This document shows positions 8,169 to 15,908 of a stretch of 21,100 nucleotides of DNA, piece by piece (positions within the stretch are counted from its first letter, which is position 1; every line of letters starts with the position of its first letter). Made by a program: the position numbers and the translations under genes. Below the pieces are notes generated by a model, which was not told where the DNA came from, did not search any database, and worked only from the letters and a program-made list of their open reading frames with translations. Source of the stretch: Treponema sp. (GTDB lineage: Bacteria > Spirochaetota > Spirochaetia > Treponematales > Breznakiellaceae); the NCBI GenBank assembly GCA_031254385.1, contig JAIRUO010000190.1:1-21100 (forward strand), given 5' to 3'.

Positions 8169-9875
8169 ATGAAAAGAACTGCGGCAGCCGTCATTCTAGT
8201 TTTTGTAATTATTTTTTCAGCGGCGGCACAGGTTTCTGGACCCATGGATCTGATCGTGCTTTTGGATACTTCCGCCAGCATGAGTAATTATTACCAGGAA
8301 ACCAGTGACTACCTGATAGGTCCTTTTTTAAGAGAGTTTTTGCGTATTGGAGACACTTTTCATCTAATCGCATTTTCCAAAACAGCCAAGCTGGAATTAT
8401 CCCGGCGCATAGAGGCTACCGGCGATGTAGAGACCATAATAGGGCGCATGCTCCTTTTATACCCTCTTGATCCAGAAACGGATATTGCCGGGGCCCTGAA
8501 TTTTGCCGAACAATACGCAGCTTCCATACCAGGCAACCGCCAGCGAAAAATAGTGCTAATCAGCGATGGAGATGGAGGAACAAACGCTGTCGAAACAGCC
8601 ATATCAAACAGCAGTTCCAGGCTGAGGAGCCAGAGCGTTGATTTGCAATTCATAAGTGTTCCTGTTTCCAGCCCGCCCTCGTCCGGAAGACCGCCGGCAC
8701 CTCAAACGGCCCAGGTATCGCCCACGACCACGCAGCCTCCGGCCACAACCACGACGCAACCGCCAGCAACTACGACCACGCAGCCTCCGGCCACAACCAC
8801 GACACAGCCGCCGGCAACTACCAGCACTCAGCCGCCAGCAACGACCACCACTCAACCCCCGGCAACTACGACTACGCAGCCGCCAGCAACTACCAGCACT
8901 CAGCCACCGGCAACCACCACGACACAACCCCCGGCAACTACGACCACGCAGCCACCAGCAACCACTACGACTCAGCCGCCAGCAACGACCACCACTCAAC
9001 CACCGGCAACTACCAGCACTCAGCCTCCGGCCACAACCACGACGCAACCGCCAGGAACTACGACTACGCAGCCGCCAGCCACAACAACGACGCAACCGCC
9101 AGGAACTACGACTACGCAGCCGCCAGCCACAACAACGACGCAACCGCCAGCAACAACGACCACGCAGCCCCCAACTACTACACAGCCGCCAACGACCGCT
9201 CAGCCTTCTTCGCAGAGAACTACTAGCAGCGCAACCGGATTTGCCATACCTCTGTGGCTACTGATACTCCTGATTATTCTGGGCCTTATTATCCTGGGAC
9301 TCATCATTTTCTTTATTTCCAGGAAGCTTCAGAATTCGCCTAACAGGGCCATGGCCAGAGCTGCTGCTTCGCCTCGGGATAAGCAGAAAAGCACTGACTA
9401 CGATAGCCAGAAAAAATCAGGCACCGCTCCCCTCGCCTATCCTCCCCCGGAAAGAAAGCCCCTTCCCAGAGATAAACCGGATAATGCCAACCATGACTTT
9501 AGCAACGGTGCGCCCATGCTTTCCCTTTTTGTCCAGGATCAGAATACTGCCATTGGCAGAAGAAATATCCACAGCGCAAAAGAAGGTTCCAGCTTTACTG
9601 TTGGCGGAGGGAATTCAGATTTCCTTATCTTTCTGGTTCCTGTACCGCCGTATATTGCCGAAGTACATTTTGACGGTAGACAATGTACATTCTTACCCAA
9701 AAAGCCGCAGTATTTCCCGGATATTGGCTCGCAGCAGGTTTCAAACTGCATCGGTAAGACAATCAGGGTAATTTCGGACAGGAATTATGAACTGCATATA
9801 CGGATTGAACGCTATGAAGATCCTTTAATGGCCCTTAACAAGTTGCTCAATTCCATATCAATGCCTAATGCCTAG
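8169..9875 (+). CDS. vWA-domain membrane protein with TTTTQPPA repeat stalk and FHA-like inner domain
   Basis: 568 residues, preceded by GAGGAGAG a few bases before the ATG. Order of parts: signal peptide (1-21); von Willebrand A domain (about 25-178) with the MIDAS motif DTSAS at residues 33-37 and a later LISDGDG strand; a Pro/Thr-rich stalk at about 186-346 made of roughly 20 units of TTTTQPPA; one membrane helix at about 360-384 (LWLLILLIILGLIILGLIIF); a basic, disordered linker; and a C-terminal beta domain at about 445-555 that looks like a diverged FHA fold (SFTVGGGNSDFLIF, later IAEVHFDGRQC). The vWA part would lie outside the cytoplasmic membrane and the FHA-like part inside. This could be an adhesion or mechanical-signalling receptor, but that is inference. 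Its stop is 9 bases from that of the opposing HEAT gene. Confidence 0.85.
   Translation: MKRTAAAVILVFVIIFSAAAQVSGPMDLIVLLDTSASMSNYYQETSDYLIGPFLREFLRIGDTFHLIAFSKTAKLELSRRIEATGDVETIIGRMLLLYPLDPETDIAGALNFAEQYAASIPGNRQRKIVLISDGDGGTNAVETAISNSSSRLRSQSVDLQFISVPVSSPPSSGRPPAPQTAQVSPTTTQPPATTTTQPPATTTTQPPATTTTQPPATTSTQPPATTTTQPPATTTTQPPATTSTQPPATTTTQPPATTTTQPPATTTTQPPATTTTQPPATTSTQPPATTTTQPPGTTTTQPPATTTTQPPGTTTTQPPATTTTQPPATTTTQPPTTTQPPTTAQPSSQRTTSSATGFAIPLWLLILLIILGLIILGLIIFFISRKLQNSPNRAMARAAASPRDKQKSTDYDSQKKSGTAPLAYPPPERKPLPRDKPDNANHDFSNGAPMLSLFVQDQNTAIGRRNIHSAKEGSSFTVGGGNSDFLIFLVPVPPYIAEVHFDGRQCTFLPKKPQYFPDIGSQQVSNCIGKTIRVISDRNYELHIRIERYEDPLMALNKLLNSISMPNA
8724..9201 (+). repeat. 24-base tandem repeat array encoding TTTTQPPA
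   Basis: About 20 in-frame copies of a 24-base unit encode (T)TTTQPPA, with TTST variants in units 5, 8 and 13 and Gly for Ala in units 14 and 16. Third codon positions vary widely (acg/acc/act/aca and ccg/cca/ccc/cct), so most units are old at DNA level. Near the 3' end a 48-base double unit (9051-9098) is repeated without any mismatch at 9099-9146, which points to a recent duplication. The last units are shortened. Confidence 0.95.
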
Positions 9876-9884
9876 CGTTTTGCG

Positions 9885-12393
<2,509 letters not shown>

Positions 12394-12407
12394 TTACCAC
12401 GAAGAAG

Positions 12408-12442
12408 TAAGAATTTTAACCACGGAGTCACGGAGTCAACGC
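12408..12442 (+). repeat. Left edge repeat of accessory island (CACGGAG type)
   Basis: TAAGAATTTTA is followed by CACGGAGTCACGGAGTC. Read on the opposite strand, a related copy at 15864-15902 begins with the same 11 bases and continues with CACGCAGAGACGCGGAGAC. The two are therefore diverged inverted copies at the two edges of the AT-rich island. Short GGAG/ACG-rich repeats of this general look are familiar from many bacterial intergenic regions; that statement is from memory. Confidence 0.6.
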
Positions 12443-12466
12443 ATATGGTGCCAGGCACTCGGCGTT
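12438..12466 (-). other. Inverted repeat at the 3' end of the nuclease gene
   Basis: Outer arms AACGC (12438-12442) and GCGTT (12462-12466) enclose inner arms GTGCC and GGCAC. The nuclease stop codon lies on the structure. It ends in AAC/GTT like the other junctions in the island, but matches attC core sequences poorly. There is no T-run, so a simple terminator is unlikely. Confidence 0.4.
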
Positions 12467-13982
12467 ACCCTTTGTTTCCTATTTCTAGCAGTATTTTATT
12501 AAAAGTGTCTGAATTATTTATTTCTTCCCATGCATATTTTATAATTTTCTCAAACATAAAACTATCTTTTTTGTATGACAACCAAATACCTTCAATTGCA
12601 ACTAAACCTAAACCCTTAGCATTTAGCCTTAACGCATAAGATTTTGCTTGAAAAAAATCCTCCAGTAATTGTTTTTGATTTGAGATTCTTAGTTTTGCCT
12701 CCCAAATAAACTCTGCCGTTTCTTCACCTCTTTTATTAATTGCTTTTATGGCATAATCAGGGTATATTCTTTCACCGCGTCCCATTCTTAAAGGCATTTG
12801 CTTAACCCAATCCTTTTCTGAAAACCCCAATCTATTCAAAAAAGGTTCCAGCAAATGAATTTCAACATCTCTTTCAATATTTAGTTCCGCTTTAATGAAT
12901 AATTGTGGCCCTTTAATTCTAGGCAATTCCTTTGAATTAAACCCTTTTAATTTTAGGATTTTTATTATTTCATTATATTCTTCTACAGTACACTGTACCC
13001 CACTAATACCCTGCATATGAGACTTTACAATTGATTTTATACCCCAAATTTTGTTTTCGACTAATTCCTGATATGGAATACTTGGTATTTTAATTGGATT
13101 TCCTACCCAAATCAAATTATGCCAATAACTAAAGGGATCTAAAAAACCTTTTGATACAGCACGCCATATTGAATTTATTTGGCTAAATGGTGCTACGCCG
13201 TATATCAAAATTATATCCCCAGGTAATGTGTTCACATTACCTGCCCATAATGTTTTTGTTTCTTTATTTGATTTTTCTATTGTCTCTGTACAATCGTACT
13301 TAGTAGCACCTGAAATATAAACTTTTGATGGCTCTGGAAAATTATTTTCTCTTATATCAATATTATCAATGATGTTCCTTGAAAAATAATATAAAAAAAC
13401 ATTTAGCTCTATTGGTGATAAATCATGATTTTTCCTAAACTCAAATAAGGATTTACACAATTCAAAATAATAATATAACCTTTCTTCGTGTTTTACTTTT
13501 GATGGAATATTCGGAAGGGGGATAGAGAATTCGTTAAATATTGATTCCAATATAAAGAAATGATCCACAAAAAAATATGGAAAATAATATTCAGGTTTTA
13601 TGAAATGCAATATCAATGATATTGATTCAATGTATGTCAGGAATTCCCTTATTTTCATCTTTTCTGAATTTTCAATAGAATTTTTGATAAAAGCATCAAA
13701 ATAACTAGATGCCGTTTCTATAGAAAAAATACTTTTTTTGTCTTCTTCTAAATTATCCAATAATTCTTGATTATCGGTTCTTATATTTTCTTTTATATGT
13801 TTCATAAATTCGTTTATTTGAACTTTATCTATTTCTCGCAAATATTGCTTTTGAAAAAAATCATAAATTATATCTACATTTTCATCAATAATATATTGCC
13901 AGAAGTCAGTAAAGAAATTTAATGCTTCCTCACCTTCCTTTGTTTGTAAATAATTGTCAAAGATAAACTTAGTAAATTTCAT
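12465..13982 (-). CDS. Putative modification-dependent nuclease: helical region, EVE-like region, PD-(D/E)xK domain
   Basis: 505 residues. AGAAGG lies six bases before the ATG. Residues 1-215 are helical and of no family I recognise. Residues about 219-345 look like an EVE (PUA-fold) domain: PGDIILIYGVAPFSQINSIW, a YWHNLIWV strand, then IPYQELVENK and SHMQGISGVQCTVEEYNEII, the usual order of strand, helix, MQG turn and closing helix. Residues about 370-490 look like the N-terminal nuclease domain of type I HsdR subunits: E374 in VEIHLLEPFLNRLGF, D409 in YPDYAI, E428 and K430 in FIWEAKLRI, then QLLEDFFQAKSYALRL. All catalytic residues expected for PD-(D/E)xK are present. EVE domains read modified bases and are linked to McrBC-type restriction, so cleavage of modified DNA or RNA is the inferred job. 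No helicase or methylase is adjacent. AT-rich with its own promoter, suggesting transfer. Confidence 0.72.
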   Translation of the reverse strand: MKFTKFIFDNYLQTKEGEEALNFFTDFWQYIIDENVDIIYDFFQKQYLREIDKVQINEFMKHIKENIRTDNQELLDNLEEDKKSIFSIETASSYFDAFIKNSIENSEKMKIREFLTYIESISLILHFIKPEYYFPYFFVDHFFILESIFNEFSIPLPNIPSKVKHEERLYYYFELCKSLFEFRKNHDLSPIELNVFLYYFSRNIIDNIDIRENNFPEPSKVYISGATKYDCTETIEKSNKETKTLWAGNVNTLPGDIILIYGVAPFSQINSIWRAVSKGFLDPFSYWHNLIWVGNPIKIPSIPYQELVENKIWGIKSIVKSHMQGISGVQCTVEEYNEIIKILKLKGFNSKELPRIKGPQLFIKAELNIERDVEIHLLEPFLNRLGFSEKDWVKQMPLRMGRGERIYPDYAIKAINKRGEETAEFIWEAKLRISNQKQLLEDFFQAKSYALRLNAKGLGLVAIEGIWLSYKKDSFMFEKIIKYAWEEINNSDTFNKILLEIGNKG

Positions 13983-14003
13983 ATATTACCTTCTAATAGC
14001 TTT

Positions 14004-14032
14004 ATTTTATCCTATTTTACCAATAATGTCAA
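14004..14032 (-). promoter_or_regulatory. Predicted sigma-70 promoter for the EVE/nuclease gene
   Basis: On the minus strand, a perfect -35 TTGACA (14027-14032) and a -10 TAAAAT (14004-14009) are separated by exactly 17 bases. The -35 begins nine bases after the GTTATGCGC end of the attC-like hairpin. The leader would be about 15-20 bases, ending in AGAAGG and the ATG. Confidence 0.7.
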
Positions 14033-14040
14033 CTAGTATT

Positions 14041-14108
14041 GCGCATAACATATAAGTTGTAGCCCGAGCCGCTTTAGTGACGAAGCGTATACAATCCTGT
14101 TATATGCC
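14041..14108 (-). repeat. attC-like imperfect inverted repeat (candidate integron recombination site)
   Basis: Read on the minus strand, the site begins GGCATATAAC just after the toxin gene and ends GTTATGCGC just before the nuclease promoter. Three nested arm pairs are visible: GCAT(AT)AACA with TGTTATGC, TTGTA with TACAA, and CGCTT with AAGCG around an 8-base apical loop (CGTCACTA). The unpaired spacers between outer and middle arms are unequal (3 and 6 bases). Length of 68 bases, AAC...GTT ends, unequal spacers and position after a gene all fit attC sites. The core bases deviate from the textbook RYYYAAC/GTTRRRY at one position each. Confidence 0.5.
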
Positions 14109-14115
14109 GTTTGCC
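14099..14115 (+). repeat. Left inverted repeat bracketing the toxin-antitoxin module
   Basis: GTTATATGCCGTTTGCC, pointing into the 3' end of the toxin gene. It matches GTTATATGCCATTTGCC on the minus strand at 14857-14873 in 16 of 17 bases. It is also the outer arm of the attC-like hairpin at 14041-14108. Confidence 0.8.
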
Positions 14116-14116
14116 C

Positions 14117-14449
14117 TTACTCTGTTATTTTTAATTCAGTGGTTAATATATTTATCCAATCCCTTTTGCAATATAGGAACCTGTATAATAATACTGAATT
14201 ATCTTCTTTATTAATTTTATAGATCAGCATATAATTTTTAACCTTAATGAATCTAATGCCCTTTTTTGCTAAATATTTGTTTTGCACCAATGGTCTTATA
14301 TAAGGATTTTCTTTTAACTTGTCATATTTTTTCTTTAGTTCTTCAGAATGACTTTCAGCAGCCATTGGTGCTTCCAAAACATTTTTAATGTAATCCAATA
14401 CGGAAATAATATCATTATTCACATTTTCAGAAAATACTAAATCAAACAT
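14117..14449 (-). CDS. RelE/ParE-family toxin
   Basis: 110 residues. The fold pattern fits RelE/ParE: an N-terminal strand (FDLVFSENV), two helices (NDIISVLDYIKNVLE and SHSEELKKKYDKLK), and then the sheet IRFIKVKNYMLIYKI with VLLYRFLYCKRDW. RelE-type members cut mRNA at the ribosome and ParE-type members poison gyrase; the sequence alone does not decide between them. It is preceded by a Phd/YefM-type antitoxin and overlaps it by 8 bases. GGAG for the toxin lies within the last antitoxin codons, so translation is coupled and the antitoxin is made first. Like its neighbours in the island it is AT-rich. Confidence 0.85.
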   Translation of the reverse strand: MFDLVFSENVNNDIISVLDYIKNVLEAPMAAESHSEELKKKYDKLKENPYIRPLVQNKYLAKKGIRFIKVKNYMLIYKINKEDNSVLLYRFLYCKRDWINILTTELKITE

Positions 14450-14711
14450 TATTCTCCAACACGGTTTCCATATTCTTTAGAACCTCTTTTTCTGTTAATG
14501 TCCTTCCATTTTTAATATCATCAATTCCTTCCTGAATCAATCTATACAATTCATTGCGTCCGGAAATTTCTTCATAAGTTTCAATACTCATTACTGCAAG
14601 ATCTCCTTCCCCATTTTTTGTTATAAAAATTGGCTCTCGGAATTTATGGCAAAATTCAGAAATCTCGCTATAATTATTACTCAGATCGGCACTTTTTCGT
14701 ATTACAGGCAT
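14442..14711 (-). CDS. Phd/YefM-family antitoxin
   Basis: 89 residues. The N-terminal DNA-binding part is typical: residues 1-15 MPVIRKSADLSNNYS, then EFCHKFREPIFITKNGEGDLAVMSIETYEEI, matching the Phd pattern of a strand, helix, I-x-I-T-(K/R)-N-G and a second strand and helix. The C-terminal tail (about 55-89) is acidic and would wrap the toxin. It should bind the operator that overlaps its own promoter and repress the pair. GGGGG sits seven bases before the ATG. It forms an operon with the downstream ParE/RelE toxin. Confidence 0.9.
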   Translation of the reverse strand: MPVIRKSADLSNNYSEISEFCHKFREPIFITKNGEGDLAVMSIETYEEISGRNELYRLIQEGIDDIKNGRTLTEKEVLKNMETVLENNV

Positions 14712-14722
14712 TATTATCCCCC

Positions 14723-14752
14723 AAAATGATTATATTTATATAATATCATTTT
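14723..14752. promoter_or_regulatory. Palindromic operator of the toxin-antitoxin operon
   Basis: Perfect 8-base arms AAAATGAT (14723-14730) and ATCATTTT (14745-14752) are separated by 14 AT-only bases. The palindrome covers the -10 element of the antitoxin promoter, where autorepression by a Phd-type antitoxin would act. Confidence 0.65.
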
Positions 14753-14768
14753 ATTGATATACTGTCAA
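14740..14768 (-). promoter_or_regulatory. Predicted sigma-70 promoter of the toxin-antitoxin operon
   Basis: On the minus strand, a perfect -35 TTGACA (14763-14768) and a -10 TATTAT (14740-14745) are separated by exactly 17 bases. The -10 is buried in the palindromic operator. Further upstream (14773-14791) a small AATTCT-N7-AGAATT repeat could be a second protein site. Confidence 0.72.
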
Positions 14769-14856
14769 TAGGAATTCTTATCTCTAGAATTTGAGAGGAT
14801 AAATTGTATACTTTTTCATACACTTTGCTATTTTATAATTCCACAAGAAAATTTTT

Positions 14857-14873
14857 GGCAAATGGCATATAAC
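14857..14873 (-). repeat. Right inverted repeat bracketing the toxin-antitoxin module
   Basis: On the minus strand, GTTATATGCCATTTGCC points toward the antitoxin promoter and pairs with 14099-14115 (16 of 17). It abuts GTTATGCG of the next repeat, making a near-palindromic AAC|GTT junction. The 14769-14856 stretch between it and the promoter holds no gene that I can see. Confidence 0.8.
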
Positions 14874-14891
14874 GTTATGCGAAGTGGTGGC
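14874..14891 (+). repeat. Left inverted repeat bracketing the GNAT module
   Basis: GTTATGCGAAGTGGTGGC points into the 3' flank of the acetyltransferase gene. It matches GTTAGGTGAAATGGTGGC on the minus strand at 15669-15686 in 15 of 18 bases. Its first eight bases, GTTATGCG, also occur at the end of the attC-like hairpin (minus strand, 14042-14049). Confidence 0.7.
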
Positions 14892-14934
14892 GTATATTAA
14901 TTTTTTTCATAGTATTATATATTTTTTGTGAAAA

Positions 14935-15525
14935 CTACAAGTATTTACGGACAATTGTACATCCATATATATTTCCATAAGTTTTGAATCCATTGTTTTT
15001 GTAAAGATTTAATGGACCATGATAATTATTATTATCCCCTTTTGTAAATGGGTAAGCTTCTATATATCTATATCCATCTTTTGCTGCGTCCAAATAAACT
15101 TTTTTAAGGAGCTGTGATGCTATACCTTTTTTCCGTAATTTTGGGGCTACACAGAAACATACTATTGCTTTTATTTTTTCATTTTTTTCAGATTCTTCCC
15201 AAGGGAATTCAAAATTTACTGTATTATATTTTCTCTTTTCGTTAGCATTACACCACCCTACAACATTACCGTCGTTATATGCCAAATAGCCTTGCATGAT
15301 ACCACTTTTAATTAATTTAATAGCACGTTCACGATTGCGTGAATTGCTTCTATTTTCGACTTCATTATTCCAATTGTATCGCCTATCAAGTTGATTATTC
15401 CAATGATAACACATACAATAGCAACCAGGCCAATCGCCATCATCGGAAAATCCAACATGGTCAAAGAAATGTAACCAATCGTCAAGCAAATCTACAGACA
15501 TTTTTTTTATTTCAAAGTTCATCAT
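14935..15525 (-). CDS. GNAT-family N-acetyltransferase
   Basis: 196 residues. AGGGG lies five bases before the ATG at 15525; a second ATG follows immediately. The acetyl-CoA binding motif A is clear near residues 125-145: IVCFCVAPKLRKKGIASQLL, with the R-x-x-G-x-A loop as RKKGIA. The C-terminal NLYKNNGF matches the usual motif-B end. The N-terminal part has a Cys-rich stretch near residue 35, GCYCMCYHW, seen in a subgroup of GNATs that I recognise only loosely. The substrate is unknown: drug, amino acid or protein are all possible. It stands alone with its own promoter between two inward-facing repeats, as a cassette would. Confidence 0.85.
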   Translation of the reverse strand: MMNFEIKKMSVDLLDDWLHFFDHVGFSDDGDWPGCYCMCYHWNNQLDRRYNWNNEVENRSNSRNRERAIKLIKSGIMQGYLAYNDGNVVGWCNANEKRKYNTVNFEFPWEESEKNEKIKAIVCFCVAPKLRKKGIASQLLKKVYLDAAKDGYRYIEAYPFTKGDNNNYHGPLNLYKNNGFKTYGNIYGCTIVRKYL

Positions 15526-15550
15526 ATTTTCCCCTATTCATTTTTATCTT

Positions 15551-15579
15551 ATAATAGCATAATCAAAATCTATTGTCAA
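15551..15579 (-). promoter_or_regulatory. Predicted sigma-70 promoter of the GNAT gene
   Basis: On the minus strand, a perfect -35 TTGACA (15574-15579) and a -10 TATTAT (15551-15556) are separated by exactly 17 bases, the same layout as the toxin-antitoxin promoter. The leader would be about 20 bases and carries AGGGG before the ATG. Confidence 0.72.
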
Positions 15580-15668
15580 TATGAAATTCTGACAATTCTT
15601 ATAATCCCTTATATCTATTCAAATTTTTGTTTCTTCAAGTTGACTTGATATATTTTCATATCAGGTTA

Positions 15669-15686
15669 GCCACCATTTCACCTAAC
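15669..15686 (-). repeat. Right inverted repeat bracketing the GNAT module
   Basis: On the minus strand, GTTAGGTGAAATGGTGGC pairs with 14874-14891 (15 of 18). Its first seven bases, GTTAGGT, fit the integron core consensus GTTRRRY exactly. It is immediately followed by CTAAC, giving a small GTTAG/CTAAC hairpin within the same stretch. Confidence 0.65.
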
Positions 15687-15755
15687 TAATTATATATGAA
15701 TAGGAGTGTGGAAATTTGCCTTTCATTTGCGTCATTTATGCATATACAAAATAAC

Positions 15756-15781
15756 GTATATTTTTTATCTGCAAAATATAC
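15756..15781. other. AT-rich hairpin
   Basis: Perfect 9-base arms GTATATTTT and AAAATATAC flank an 8-base loop. There is no T-run after it in either direction strong enough to call a terminator. Its role is unknown. Confidence 0.4.
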
Positions 15782-15863
15782 TCCATCTCATATATTTGAA
15801 GAAAGAGGTACAAACATCATACGTATATACTTTCCAATACTCTAACCATTCATTATCCTCCCT

Positions 15864-15902
15864 ATCTCTGCGTCTCCGCGTCTCTGCGTGATAAAATTCT
15901 TA
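15864..15902 (-). repeat. Right edge repeat of accessory island (CACGCAGAG type)
   Basis: On the minus strand, TAAGAATTTTA is followed by CACGCAGAGACGCGGAGAC, a diverged inverted copy of the element at 12408-12442. It ends seven bases from the stop of the LptG-type gene, so the island begins almost at that stop codon. Confidence 0.65.
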
Positions 15903-15908
15903 AAAACG

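Larger units (their letters stand above)
15526..15908. other. 383-base AT-rich gap without a gene
   Basis: From left to right it holds the acetyltransferase promoter (15551-15579), one arm of the GNAT-bracketing repeat (15669-15686), an AT-rich hairpin with 9-base arms GTATATTTT and AAAATATAC (15756-15781), and the right edge repeat (15864-15902). A 61-codon open frame at 15706-15891 ends inside the edge repeat and is not believed to be a gene. Confidence 0.75.

Noticed and set aside
8724..9201. CRISPR array
   Set aside because: The repeats are contiguous, in frame, without spacers and encode TTTTQPPA.
8604..9264. Arg-rich open frames on both strands across the Pro/Thr repeat
   Set aside because: They are by-products of the 24-base periodic repeat, with low-complexity Arg/Pro or Arg/Cys/Gly products and no ribosome-binding site.
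12413..12439. TTGACT/TAAAAT as tgt promoter
   Set aside because: The spacer is only 15 bases; kept as a remark, not called as a feature.
15706..15891. 61-codon frame in the right gap
   Set aside because: Its 3' end is translated edge repeat (SLSLRLRVSA) and the rest is AT-rich without a convincing ribosome-binding site.
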